Shown: piece after piece, positions 56,474 to 64,000 of the stretch
Layout of the letters: every line of letters begins with the position of its first letter
Position numbering within the stretch: the first letter of the stretch is position 1
Source: Streptomyces tendae
GTDB taxonomy: Bacteria > Actinomycetota > Actinomycetes > Streptomycetales > Streptomycetaceae
Direction of reading: 5' to 3'
Assembly (NCBI RefSeq): GCF_014650435.1
Contig: NZ_BMUY01000004.1
Location: 310,001 to 374,000 of the forward strand
DNA: 64,000 nucleotides
Position numbers and translations under genes: made by a program
The notes under the pieces: model-generated
Told to the model about the DNA's origin: nothing
The model's database searches: none
The model's input: only the letters and a program-made list of their open reading frames with translations

Positions 56474-56920
56474 CTAGCCGGCGTCCAACGGCCGTTCGAA
56501 GAAGGTCTCCAGGACCACCGTCGCCTGGGTCCCGCTCACCCCGTCGATCGCGTAGAGGCGGCGCAGCACGTCCTGGAGCCGCTCGGTGGTGGCCGTGCGC
56601 ACCTTCACCAGGACGGCCGCGCTGCCCGCGATGACGTGCGCCTCCTGGATCTCCGGCACGGCGGCGAAGTCCTCGGCCCGGTCGCCCATCCACGCCGTCG
56701 AGTCGACCAGCACGAAGGCGAGGACACCGCGGTCGAGCGCCTCGGGGTCGACGTCGACCGTGGTCGACCGGATGACGCGCTGTTCGCGCAGTTTGCGGAC
56801 GCGCTCGTGGGCGGCGCCCGCCGACAGACCCACCTCCCGGCCCAGTGCGGCGTACGGCCGGGTCGCGTCCTGCTGGAGCAACGCGATCAGTCGTCGGTCG
56901 ATCTCATCCACTGACTTCAT
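56474..56920 (-). CDS. Lrp/AsnC-family transcriptional regulator
   Basis: A 148-residue regulator with an N-terminal HTH (about 5-50: DEIDRRLIALLQQDATRPYA, then LSAGAAHERVRKLREQRVI) and a C-terminal RAM ligand/oligomer domain (about 65-140). The DNA-facing helix is Ala/Glu/Arg-rich. It is divergent from the SMP-30 gene across 75 bases, so it probably controls that gene in response to a small effector, perhaps an amino acid. Confidence 0.88.
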   Translation of the reverse strand: MKSVDEIDRRLIALLQQDATRPYAALGREVGLSAGAAHERVRKLREQRVIRSTTVDVDPEALDRGVLAFVLVDSTAWMGDRAEDFAAVPEIQEAHVIAGSAAVLVKVRTATTERLQDVLRRLYAIDGVSGTQATVVLETFFERPLDAG

Positions 56921-56995
56921 TCGTGGACCATATCTGGTTCGGTGATGTGCATGCTACGTTGAACGAGGTACTGATCACCGCGCTGAGAGGACACC

Positions 56996-57904
56996 ATGTC
57001 CACCGACGGCCCGTACGAGATCCTGGACGACCGCTTCCGCACCGGACGCTGTGCGAACGGAGACAACAGGCTGGAGGTCCTGTACGACGGCTGCCGCTGG
57101 GCCGAGGGGCCGCTGTACCTCCCCGCCTGGCGTCAGCTGGTCTGGAGCGACATCCCCAACGACCGCATCCTGCGCTGGGACGAGGCCACCGGTTCGGTCG
57201 GCGTCTTCCGCACTCCCGCGGGCCACAGCAACGGCAACACCCTCGACCGGCAGGGCCGCCTGGTCACCTGCGAGCAGGGCAACCGGCGCGTCACCCGTAC
57301 CGAACCCGACGGGACGGTGACCGTCCTGGCCGAGCGCTTCGACGGCAGGCGGCTCAACAGTCCGAACGACTCCGTCGTCCGCTCCGACGGCACCATCTGG
57401 TTCTCCGACCCGGACTTCGGCATCACCAGCGACTACGAGGGCCATCGCGCCGAGTCCGAGATCGGCGCGTGCAACGTGTACCGGATCGACCCGGTGTCCG
57501 GACAGGTGCGGCTCGCCGCCGACGGTTTCGACGGGCCCAACGGCGTGATCCTCTCCCCCGACGAGCGGCGGCTGTTCGTCTCCGACTCGCGGGCCGCCCG
57601 GATCCACGCGTTCGACATCCGGGAGGACGGCACGCTGTCCGACGGGGAGGTCTTCGCCGAGGGCCGGGGGGACGTGCACTTCGACAACATCCGCTTCGAC
57701 GACGAGGGCCGCCTGTGGGCCGCCGCGCTGCACGACGGTGTCCACTGCTACGACCCGGACGGCACCCTCATCGGCCGGCTGCGCGTGCCCGAGCCCGTCT
57801 CCAACATCGCCTTCGGCGGCCCCAAGAACAACCGCCTGTTCATCACCGCCACCACGTCCCTGTACTCACTGGTGATGTCGGTGACGGGGGCGCCGCGCGT
57901 CTGA
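56996..57904 (+). CDS. SMP-30/gluconolactonase/LRE-family lactonase
   Basis: A 302-residue six-bladed beta-propeller hydrolase. Metal ligands are visible as the Glu in WAEGPLYL (about 34), the Asn in LNSPNDSVV (about 122) and the Asp in FVSDSRAARI (about 198). These enzymes open sugar lactones such as gluconolactone; the natural substrate here is unknown. ATG 56996 has GAGAGGAC about 6 bases upstream. It is divergent from the AsnC regulator. Confidence 0.9.
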   Translation: MSTDGPYEILDDRFRTGRCANGDNRLEVLYDGCRWAEGPLYLPAWRQLVWSDIPNDRILRWDEATGSVGVFRTPAGHSNGNTLDRQGRLVTCEQGNRRVTRTEPDGTVTVLAERFDGRRLNSPNDSVVRSDGTIWFSDPDFGITSDYEGHRAESEIGACNVYRIDPVSGQVRLAADGFDGPNGVILSPDERRLFVSDSRAARIHAFDIREDGTLSDGEVFAEGRGDVHFDNIRFDDEGRLWAAALHDGVHCYDPDGTLIGRLRVPEPVSNIAFGGPKNNRLFITATTSLYSLVMSVTGAPRV

Positions 57905-58033
57905 GGACCGCCACCGTCCCGACCGCACCCGGTCACGTCCGGGTCCGTCGGTTAACCGGTGTACAGAAAGGGGCCGTTGCGACGTAGGTTGTGGGCAAGC
58001 ACCCACGCCTCGGCTGAAAGACGGACCGCACCC

Positions 58034-58849
58034 ATGAGCGACCCCTCGACGACTCCCGGCCACACCGCGCAGCAGAAGATCGACACGTCCGTGCCGCACT
58101 CGGCCCGGATCTGGAACTACTGGCTGGGCGGGAAGGACAACTACCCGGTCGACGAGCAGGCCGGCGACGCGTACACCGCCGTCTTCCCCGGCATCGTCAC
58201 CGTCGCCCGCAGCAGCCGCGCCTTCCTGCGCCGCAACATCACCCACCTGGTCGCCGAGGCGGGCATCCGGCAGTTCCTCGACATCGGCACCGGCCTGCCC
58301 ACCGCGGACAACACCCACGAGGTCGCCCAGCGCATCGCGCCCGAGAGCCGGATCGTCTACGTCGACAACGACCCGATGGTCCTCGCCCACGCCCGCGCGC
58401 TGCTGTACTCCACGCCCGAGGGCGCGACCGCGTACATCGACTCCGACGTGCTCGACCCCGACACCGTCCTCGAGGCGGCCGCCCGGACGCTGGACTTCGA
58501 CCGGCCCGTCGCGCTGATCCTCAGCAACATCCTGGGGCACATCCCCGACTACGACCAGGCACGTTCCGTCGCCGCCCGGCTCGTCGACGCCCTGCCGTCC
58601 GGCAGCTACCTCTCGATCAACGACGGCTCGCGCGGCATCGACCCGGAGTTCGACCGGGCCCAGGACGGCTACAACGAGAGCGGTGCCGCGCCGTACATCC
58701 TGCGCACCGTCGACCAGATCACGGCGTTCTTCGACGGTCTGGAGCTGGTGGAGCCCGGCGTGGTCCCGGTGACCCTGTGGCGTCCCGAGGAGGGCGACGA
58801 CGCCCCGAAGCTCATCGGCGAACACGGCGGGCTCGCCCGCAAGCCGTGA
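58034..58849 (+). CDS. DUF574/Methyltransf_19 SAM-dependent methyltransferase
   Basis: A 271-residue protein of the Streptomyces-abundant DUF574 family. It has the N-terminal SARIWNYWLGGKDNYPVDE (about 20-38), the SAM-binding FLDIGTGLPTADN (about 88-100), and YVDNDPMVLAHARALL (second acidic ligand, about 115-130). The C-terminus resembles the family end (PVTLWRPEE). The substrate is unknown; most strains carry many paralogues. ATG 58034 has a weak GAAAGACGG upstream; an in-frame ATG 57959 is possible but not family-like. Confidence 0.9.
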   Translation: MSDPSTTPGHTAQQKIDTSVPHSARIWNYWLGGKDNYPVDEQAGDAYTAVFPGIVTVARSSRAFLRRNITHLVAEAGIRQFLDIGTGLPTADNTHEVAQRIAPESRIVYVDNDPMVLAHARALLYSTPEGATAYIDSDVLDPDTVLEAAARTLDFDRPVALILSNILGHIPDYDQARSVAARLVDALPSGSYLSINDGSRGIDPEFDRAQDGYNESGAAPYILRTVDQITAFFDGLELVEPGVVPVTLWRPEEGDDAPKLIGEHGGLARKP

Positions 58850-58886
58850 CGTCCTGACCCGCGCCCGACCGAGAGGAAGCCGCACC

Positions 58887-59720
58887 ATGTCCGCATGGCC
58901 GTTGCCCGAGTCGTACCGCAGTGGTTCGGGCACCGTCCGCTGGAACCGGCTGGGCGCCCCGGACGGGCGTCCGCTGGTCCTGTTGCACGGCACGCCCTTC
59001 TCCTCGTACGTCTGGCGCGCCGTGGCCCGCTCGCTGGGCCGCCACCATCAGGTCTTCGTGTGGGACATGCCCGGCTACGGGGCATCGGAGAAGGGCGCCG
59101 GGCAGGACGTGTCCCTGGCCGCGCAGGGCCGCGTCTTCGCGGAGTTGCTGGAGCACTGGGGGCTGGCGGAGCCTCTGGTGGCGGCCCACGACTTCGGGGG
59201 TGCCGTCGCCCTGCGGGCGCATCTGCTGCACGGTGCCCGGTACGGGGCGCTCGCCCTGGTCGACCCGGTCGCGCTGGCCCCATGGGGGTCGCCGTTCTTC
59301 CGGCTGGTCCGCGACCACGCCGAGGTCTTCGCGCAGCTGCCCGAAGCACTGCACCGGGCGCTGGTGCGCGAGTACGTCGGTTCCACCGGCGGTCCGGGGC
59401 TGCACCCGGCGGTCCTGGACCGGCTGGTCGAACCCTGGCTGGGAGAAACGGGGCAGCCGGCCTTCTATCGGCAGATCGCCCAGGCGGACCAGCGGTACAC
59501 GGACGAGATCCAGGACCGGTACGCCGGGATCGACGTCCCGGTGCTGGTCTGCTGGGGTGAGGACGACGCCTGGATCCCCGTGGCCAAGGGGCGCGAGCTG
59601 GCCGGTCTCGTCCCCGGTGCCGGGTGGGAGCCGATCGCCGGTGCGGGCCATCTGGTGCAGGAGGACGCGCCCGCCGAGCTGACGGCCGCCCTGCTCGACT
59701 TCTTCCGCGGCGTTTCCTGA
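58887..59720 (+). CDS. Alpha/beta hydrolase with Asp nucleophile (epoxide hydrolase/dehalogenase-like)
   Basis: A 277-residue hydrolase. It has the oxyanion HGTPFSSYVW (about 34-43) and the nucleophile elbow AHDFGG with Asp102 instead of Ser, as in epoxide hydrolases and haloalkane dehalogenases, and the His in AGAGHLVQEDAP (about 253). The cap domain lies at about 130-190. Substrate not predictable. AGGAAG precedes ATG 58887, 37 bases after the methyltransferase, so the two may be co-transcribed. Confidence 0.88.
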   Translation: MSAWPLPESYRSGSGTVRWNRLGAPDGRPLVLLHGTPFSSYVWRAVARSLGRHHQVFVWDMPGYGASEKGAGQDVSLAAQGRVFAELLEHWGLAEPLVAAHDFGGAVALRAHLLHGARYGALALVDPVALAPWGSPFFRLVRDHAEVFAQLPEALHRALVREYVGSTGGPGLHPAVLDRLVEPWLGETGQPAFYRQIAQADQRYTDEIQDRYAGIDVPVLVCWGEDDAWIPVAKGRELAGLVPGAGWEPIAGAGHLVQEDAPAELTAALLDFFRGVS

Positions 59721-59748
59721 CGGCCGCCCGTCCGGGGGGCGACATGCC

Positions 59749-59801
59749 GCAGGGCGGGGCCCCGGGAAACGAGCGTTCCGTTCCCCGGGACCCCGCCCTG
59801 C
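59749..59801. terminator. Long bidirectional hairpin between hydrolase and cold-shock genes
   Basis: An 11-bp perfect stem GCAGGGCGGGG/CCCCGCCCTGC (59749-59759 with 59791-59801) is continued inward by further pairs with two mismatches to a 7-base loop. It is T-poor, between convergent genes, and ends 15 bases before the cold-shock stop. Confidence 0.82.
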
Positions 59802-59816
59802 TCGGCGATCTCCCGA

Positions 59817-60032
<216 letters not shown>

Positions 60033-60103
60033 TCAGCCGTTATCGGATTCGCACCGCGCGAACCCGGAGGTGGTCGTCCTGGTCCTCCGGCATTGCACAG
60101 CAA

Positions 60104-60129
60104 ACCGCCCGCACTCCTGGGCGGGCGGT
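60104..60129 (-). promoter_or_regulatory. Leader hairpin upstream of the cold-shock gene
   Basis: ACCGCCCGC (60104-60112) pairs with GCGGGCGGT (60121-60129) around an 8-base loop, 84 bases before the cold-shock ATG. It may belong to a cold-responsive 5' UTR or be an attenuator; the transcript start is not determined here. The remainder of 60021-60350 (330 bases) shows no gene. Confidence 0.45.
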
Positions 60130-60350
60130 CTGGGCGAACCACGACATCTGCTGCTGACGCTACACGGCATGTCCGAGCCCCACCAGTGAGTAAGGGGTGT
60201 GAGCGGGAACCTTGTTGCCGACCCGAGCCCTCTACCGCCTTCGCGCGGGTCGCCGCTGCGCCATCCGGGGGAGACGGCGAGGCGGCCGCACAACCCGGTT
60301 CCTGAAGTGGTCTAGCTATGAAGAGTCCACACACGGAGTCGGAGATCGAT

Positions 60351-61106
60351 ATGACCGTCAGCAAAGCGCTGGCCCTGGTGATCGGCGCTGTCATGTGCAC
60401 CGGCGTGCTGGCCACCGGCTGCGCCCGGGAGCACGCGGGCACCTCGTCACAGGACGCGCACGCACCCGGGAGCAGCTCCGCGGCCCCCCGGCCCGCTCCC
60501 CCGCGCTCCTTCCCCCGCCCGCTGCCCGGGGTCGGGCCGGTCATGCGGGAGCGCCTCCCGGACGGCACCCGGCAGGCCCTGGTGGTGACCGGCGAGACCG
60601 AGAGCTCCTCTCAGGCGCAGGTGGTGCTCTACGAGCAGTACCCGGCCGAGGGCTGGCGCGCGGTCGCCGGTCCCTGGCCCGCGCACAACGGCCTGCGCGG
60701 CTGGACCGACGACCACGAGGCGGGCGACCTGCACACGCCCATCGGCGTCTTCGGCCTCAGTGACGCCGGCGGCCGGCTGCCCGATCCGGGCACCCTGCTC
60801 CCCTACGACGAGGACCCGGAGTTCTCCGTGTCGGGCACCGGGTACCTGGGCGAGCCCCTGGAGGGGTCGTTCGACTACGTGGTCGCCATCGACTACAACC
60901 GGGTGCCCGGCACCACCCCGCTGGACAAGACCCGCCCCCTGGGCGAGGACAAGGGGGGCGGGGTCTGGATCCATGTGGACCACGACGGGCCGACCAACGC
61001 GTGCGTGTCCCTGAGCGAGGAGCACATGCGCGCGTTGCTGACCGCCCTGGACCCGGACAAGGAGCCGGTGGTCGTCATGGGCCCGCGGGAGGTCCTGGTG
61101 CGCTAG
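60351..61106 (+). CDS. L,D-transpeptidase (YkuD)-like lipoprotein
   Basis: A 251-residue exported lipoprotein: signal peptide with lipobox VLATGCARE (Cys about residue 24), a Ser/Pro-rich linker to about 55, and a C-terminal YkuD-like domain. The catalytic region shows HVDHDGPTNACVSLSEE (His about 210, Cys about 220), close to the family HxxxxxxxxxC arrangement, and TPIGVFGLSDAGG earlier. It may cross-link peptidoglycan. I chose ATG 60351 because GGAG lies 6 bases upstream; ATG 60318 would add 11 residues and could be a leaderless start. Confidence 0.82.
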   Translation: MTVSKALALVIGAVMCTGVLATGCAREHAGTSSQDAHAPGSSSAAPRPAPPRSFPRPLPGVGPVMRERLPDGTRQALVVTGETESSSQAQVVLYEQYPAEGWRAVAGPWPAHNGLRGWTDDHEAGDLHTPIGVFGLSDAGGRLPDPGTLLPYDEDPEFSVSGTGYLGEPLEGSFDYVVAIDYNRVPGTTPLDKTRPLGEDKGGGVWIHVDHDGPTNACVSLSEEHMRALLTALDPDKEPVVVMGPREVLVR

Positions 61107-61152
61107 GCAGTGCGCGGCGGTTCCCGGGCGGCCGTGCTGCCCGCGGGCCGTG

Positions 61153-62577
61153 TCAGCCCACGGGTGGCATGTCGGTGGGCGTCGAGTCCAGGCCGGGCCT
61201 GCGCTCACGCCAGGCGCCCCGGGTGAAGTCCGGGATCTCGACGGGACGGCCGCCCCGGGCCAGCGAGGTGACGCTGAGCGGGACGGGCGAGCACCAGGCG
61301 GCCGAGTCGTAGACGTCGATGTCCGGCACCAGCCCCGCGCGCATCAGCTGGACGGTGCGCCACTGCAGGACGTAGTCCATGCCGCCGTGGCCGCCGTTGT
61401 TCGCGGCGTCGTCGCCGACCTTCTGCCACAGCCAGTGGTCGTACTCCTTGCGGTAGGTCTCGAAGTCCCGCCAGGTGTGGCCGCTGTGGTCGGGTTCGAT
61501 GTAGATGCGGGCGCCGGTCGGGGCGGGTCCGGCGTAGTCCTCGACGATGCCGCGGCTGCCGGCGAGGGTGTTGATCCGGCTGTAGGGCCGGGGCGAACTC
61601 ACGTCGTGCTCCGCCCTGATGGTCCTGCCCTTCGCCGTCTCGATCATGCAGGTGACCAGGTCACCGTTGATGTAGGTCTCCTTCCAGGACGGGTGGTCGC
61701 GCGGGACGAAGCGGGCCCGGTAGTCGGCCAGTCCCTTCGGGGCCGTCGAGGTGGCGCGCAGGGTGGTCATGCGGTCGCCGCGGTTGACGTCCATGGCCGC
61801 CGCGATCGGGGCGAGGCCGTGCATGGGGTAGAAGGAGGCGGTGCTGCGGGTGTGCCAGAGCCGCCGCCAGGAGTCGGTGTAGTAGGTGTCCGAGAAGAGG
61901 AGTTCGCGCAGGTCGTGCAGGTAGCCGCCGTGGCCGTTGGTGAGGTCGCCGAACAGGCCGTCGTGCGCCGCCTTCAGCATGGCCAGTTCGTTGCGGCCGT
62001 AGTTGCAGTTCTCGGACAGGAGCAGGTGTCTGCGGGTGCGCTCGGAGGTGTCGACGAGGTCCCACAGCTGGCGCAGTTCCGTCGCGATGGGGAGTTCCAC
62101 GACGGCGTGCCTGCCGCTGAGGAGTGCGGCCCGGCCGTGCTCGTAGTGGAACTCCCAGGGCGTGGCGACGTACACCAGGTCGATGTCGTCGCGGCGGAGC
62201 ATCCGGGCGTAGGAGTCTGCGGAGCCGCCGTACTCGGCGGGGCGCGGGTTGCCCCCGCTCTCCAGACGGTCGGCGGCGCGTTTGGCCCGGTCGGCGCGGA
62301 TGTCGCAGACGGCGGTCACGGTGCAGCCGGGCACGGCCGCCCAGCCGGTGATCATGCCGCCTCCCCGGTTGCCGAGGCCGATGACGGCGACACGCACGGT
62401 TCTGTGGGCGGCGAAGGGCACGCCGATCATCGACTTCTGGCCGGGCCCGCGGCGGGGCGCCTGCCCGTCCGCGGCGGACGCGGACGGGGCCGCGGCCCCG
62501 ATCCCGGCCGCGAGGGCGCCGGAGGCGGCGGCCGAGCCGAGGAGCAGGCGGCGCGAGAGGGAAGGGGGTTGGGACAT
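61153..62577 (-). CDS. Gfo/Idh/MocA oxidoreductase, GH109-like, exported
   Basis: A 474-residue protein. A Tat-type signal (SLSRRLLLGSAAASGAL, about 5-21) and AxA site suggest export. The NAD-binding motif is VIGLGNRGGGM (about 65-75); ATPWEFHYEHG and NCNYGRNELAML (about 190) are active-site regions, and GGYLHDLRELLF follows. This matches GH109 enzymes, which use NAD+ as a cofactor to cleave alpha-N-acetylgalactosaminides. The specific substrate is inferred only from family. I chose ATG 62577 (GAGGAG upstream); 62622 would add residues before the Tat signal. It follows the GntR gene on the same strand. Confidence 0.85.
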   Translation of the reverse strand: MSQPPSLSRRLLLGSAAASGALAAGIGAAAPSASAADGQAPRRGPGQKSMIGVPFAAHRTVRVAVIGLGNRGGGMITGWAAVPGCTVTAVCDIRADRAKRAADRLESGGNPRPAEYGGSADSYARMLRRDDIDLVYVATPWEFHYEHGRAALLSGRHAVVELPIATELRQLWDLVDTSERTRRHLLLSENCNYGRNELAMLKAAHDGLFGDLTNGHGGYLHDLRELLFSDTYYTDSWRRLWHTRSTASFYPMHGLAPIAAAMDVNRGDRMTTLRATSTAPKGLADYRARFVPRDHPSWKETYINGDLVTCMIETAKGRTIRAEHDVSSPRPYSRINTLAGSRGIVEDYAGPAPTGARIYIEPDHSGHTWRDFETYRKEYDHWLWQKVGDDAANNGGHGGMDYVLQWRTVQLMRAGLVPDIDVYDSAAWCSPVPLSVTSLARGGRPVEIPDFTRGAWRERRPGLDSTPTDMPPVG

Positions 62578-62654
62578 GACGGCAACACTCCTCGTGGGCT
62601 TCGGGCAGCACGGTGGGGGCACGGTCGGGCGTTGTCGAGCACTGTCGGGGCATG

Positions 62655-62683
62655 ACTCTGCGGCGTCAGCCGTGACATGTCAA
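62655..62683 (-). promoter_or_regulatory. Candidate sigma-70-type promoter of the GH109-like gene
   Basis: On the minus strand TTGACA (62683-62678) is followed after 17 bases by CAGAGT (62660-62655). A TGACATGTCA palindrome (62673-62682) overlaps the -35 box and may be an operator. Confidence 0.4.
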
Positions 62684-62745
62684 TACGTGCTCGATACAAA
62701 GCCGTTCCGAGCATTTCCGCGCAGTTCCGCGTGCCTGGGGTGCCG

Positions 62746-63591
62746 CTACATCCCGTCCTGCACCACCCCGCGTGTCGAGAGCGTGACGGGGTCCTTGGTG
62801 GTGAAGTCCCCCGGCGGGATGCCCGGATGGTGCCCCTCGTCGGAAGGCGGTGCCTGGTCGCGCGGGCCCACGGTGAGCCGGGAGACGATCCGGTAGCGGT
62901 CGCCCCGGTAGAGGGAGTGCACGTACTCGACGGGCCGGCCCCGGGTGTCGGTGGTCAGGCGCTCGAAGAGCAGCGCCGGGGAGAGTTCGGGCACGTCGAG
63001 CAGGTCGGCCTCGGCGCGTGTGACCACGGTGGGTTCGATGGACTGCACGGCCTCGCTGACCCGCACGTCGTGCCGCTCGACGAGGTGCTCGTACAGGTCG
63101 CCCTGCTCCAGTTCCTCACTGGTCAGGTCCGGGACGAGGTCGGCAGGCACGTGCAGGTACTCGATGGCCATCGGTGAGCCGTCCACCAGCCGCAGACGTG
63201 CCACGTAGTGGATCCGCGCCGCCGGCGACATGCGCAGCCTGCGGCCGACCCGGGCGCCCGCGGGCAGGGTGCGGACCTCCAGGAGCCTGCTGGTCCAGGC
63301 GCCGGCGGCCGGCGGGAGGCTGAAGGCCCGGCGGTCGGAGACCAGTTCCTGGGTGATCTTCTCGGCGGCGACGAACATGCCCCGGCCGTGCTCGCGCACC
63401 AGCAGCCCCGCGACCACCAGTTCGTCGACCGCGGCCCGCAACGTGGGCCGGGACACGCCGAGTTGGGCGCACAGGGTCCGCTCCGAGGGAATCGCGTCGC
63501 CGGCGCGCCGGTCCTCGATGAGTTCCAGGACGGCGTCGCGGACGCGCTCCCGCTTGAGCACCGCACCGGAGGCGGCGGCGTCGATCTCCAT
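62746..63591 (-). CDS. GntR/HutC-family regulator with UTRA domain
   Basis: A 281-residue regulator: winged HTH at about 10-75 (RVRDAVLELIEDRRAGDAIP, LGVSRPTLRAAVDELV, GRGMFVA) and a UTRA sensor domain at about 90-245 (YLHVPADLVPDL, RGRPVEYVHSLYRGDRY). This is the DasR/NagR/HutC subfamily, which usually binds phosphosugars or similar. GGGGAG lies 7 bases before ATG 63591. It is divergent from a sugar-binding lipoprotein gene and upstream of the GH109-like gene, so it probably controls a glycan-uptake locus. Confidence 0.9.
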   Translation of the reverse strand: MEIDAAASGAVLKRERVRDAVLELIEDRRAGDAIPSERTLCAQLGVSRPTLRAAVDELVVAGLLVREHGRGMFVAAEKITQELVSDRRAFSLPPAAGAWTSRLLEVRTLPAGARVGRRLRMSPAARIHYVARLRLVDGSPMAIEYLHVPADLVPDLTSEELEQGDLYEHLVERHDVRVSEAVQSIEPTVVTRAEADLLDVPELSPALLFERLTTDTRGRPVEYVHSLYRGDRYRIVSRLTVGPRDQAPPSDEGHHPGIPPGDFTTKDPVTLSTRGVVQDGM

Positions 63592-63607
63592 GCAGCACTC
63601 CCCTTTG

Positions 63608-63624
63608 ACTGGTCTGCTGGTCAG
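63608..63624. promoter_or_regulatory. CTGGTC repeats near the GntR start, candidate operator
   Basis: Two direct copies of CTGGTCTG/CTGGTCAG (63609-63616, 63617-63624) lie 18 bases before the GntR start. TGGTC is the half-site of DasR-type GntR operators, although here the copies are direct rather than inverted. Confidence 0.45.
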
Positions 63625-63717
63625 CCGAGCTTACCTGTCCACCTCGGGCGCGAACCAGCCACTCCCGGTGCCGGATCGGCTGAAAACCCGTACAGACGTG
63701 AGGGGTTGACGCCCTCA

Positions 63718-63778
63718 TTGGTCCATGCCACCTTCGACCAACGCCCACTGGTAAGCCCAGCGCCCCTTACTGGTCAAG
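63718..63778. promoter_or_regulatory. TTGGTC/GACCAA and CTGGT repeats upstream of binding-protein gene
   Basis: An inverted pair TTGGTC (63718-63723) and GACCAA (63736-63741), plus CTGGTAAG (63748-63755) and CTGGTCAAG (63770-63778), lie 45-105 bases before the lipoprotein start. They share the TGGTC half-site with the GntR upstream region. Confidence 0.45.
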
Positions 63779-63821
63779 TGCGGATGTGTGTCGTCCCTTC
63801 CAGCTCTCCCAGAGGTGAACC

Positions 63822-64000
63822 GTGAAGTACCGTCCGCTCGCCCTGCTCTCCGCGCTGGTGCTCGGCGCCGGGCTCGCCGGCTGTTCCTCGTCCGGCGGCT
63901 CCTCCGACGACGCCGGGGACGGCAGCACGGCCCTCGACGTGTGGCTCATGCGCGACAGCGTCTCGGCCGCGTTCCAGAAGGAGTTCGAGACGGGCTTCGA
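63822..64000 (+). CDS. ABC sugar transporter binding lipoprotein, N-terminal part, truncated by window end
   Basis: The first 59 residues of an exported lipoprotein: basic start, hydrophobic core, lipobox GLAGCSSS (Cys about 21), a Ser/Gly/Asp-rich linker and the beginning of a cluster B sugar-binding domain (TALDVWLMRDSVSAAFQKEF). GTG 63822 has AGAGGTG upstream. The rest lies beyond the window. It is divergent from the GntR gene. Confidence 0.85.
   Translation, partial: MKYRPLALLSALVLGAGLAGCSSSGGSSDDAGDGSTALDVWLMRDSVSAAFQKEFETGF

Overview
The window is chromosomal DNA from a Streptomyces. It has very high G+C with strong third-position G/C bias, many GTG starts and overlapping GTGA/ATGA stop-start pairs. 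It also carries DmdR-type iron boxes, a DevR-like hypoxia regulator pair and a complete coelichelin gene set. I find no rRNA, tRNA, CRISPR array, insertion sequence or phage gene.

Layout. (1) 2-1036: the 3' end of a GH78 alpha-L-rhamnosidase. (2) 1050-23731: the coelichelin (tris-hydroxamate siderophore) cluster. It holds MbtH protein CchK, esterase CchJ, half-ABC exporters CchI and CchG, the three-module NRPS CchH, the CchF/CchC/CchD/CchE uptake system, ornithine hydroxylase CchA and formyltransferase CchB. At least six 19-bp iron-box-like sites sit in its intergenic gaps. (3) 23817-38167: mixed housekeeping and accessory genes: a DUF5302 protein, a secreted S15-type peptidase, a PGPGW membrane protein, a DEAD-box helicase with a long leader hairpin, a 1002-aa secreted PA14/propeller/CBM/DUF1080 protein, nadE, glpK, an AI-2E-family permease, a mycothiol-dependent-isomerase-like protein, an ankyrin protein and a beta-propeller lipoprotein. 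(4) 38398-53375: a compact hypoxia and nitrate-respiration island: a stand-alone cNMP-binding protein, an OsdK/DevS-like kinase, an OsdR/DevR-like regulator, a PNPOx-fold protein, flavohaemoglobin, NarK, an Acg-like nitroreductase and narGHJI. narG has a one-base frameshift. Short GGGCC-N4-GGCCC-type palindromes recur in the gaps of this island only. (5) 53394-64000: two paralogous SDR genes with two TetR genes, an Lrp/AsnC regulator with an SMP-30 lactonase, a DUF574 methyltransferase, an Asp-nucleophile alpha/beta hydrolase, a cold-shock protein, an L,D-transpeptidase-like lipoprotein, a GH109-type oxidoreductase with a GntR/UTRA regulator, and the start of a sugar ABC binding lipoprotein.

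How the parts work together. CchA hydroxylates ornithine and CchB formylates it. CchH (A-T-E, C-A-T-E, C-A-T, helped by CchK) assembles the peptide and lacks a thioesterase; CchJ is the probable release esterase. CchG/CchI probably export the product, and CchF with CchC/D/E import the ferric complex. The two exporter halves have complementary defects: CchI has lost Walker A, Walker B, the Q-loop and the H-switch but keeps LSGGQ, while CchG keeps the catalytic motifs but has lost LSGGQ. This predicts an obligate heterodimer with a single ATPase site. In region 4 the sensor/regulator pair probably controls nitrate respiration, NO detoxification and small redox proteins through the recurring palindromes.
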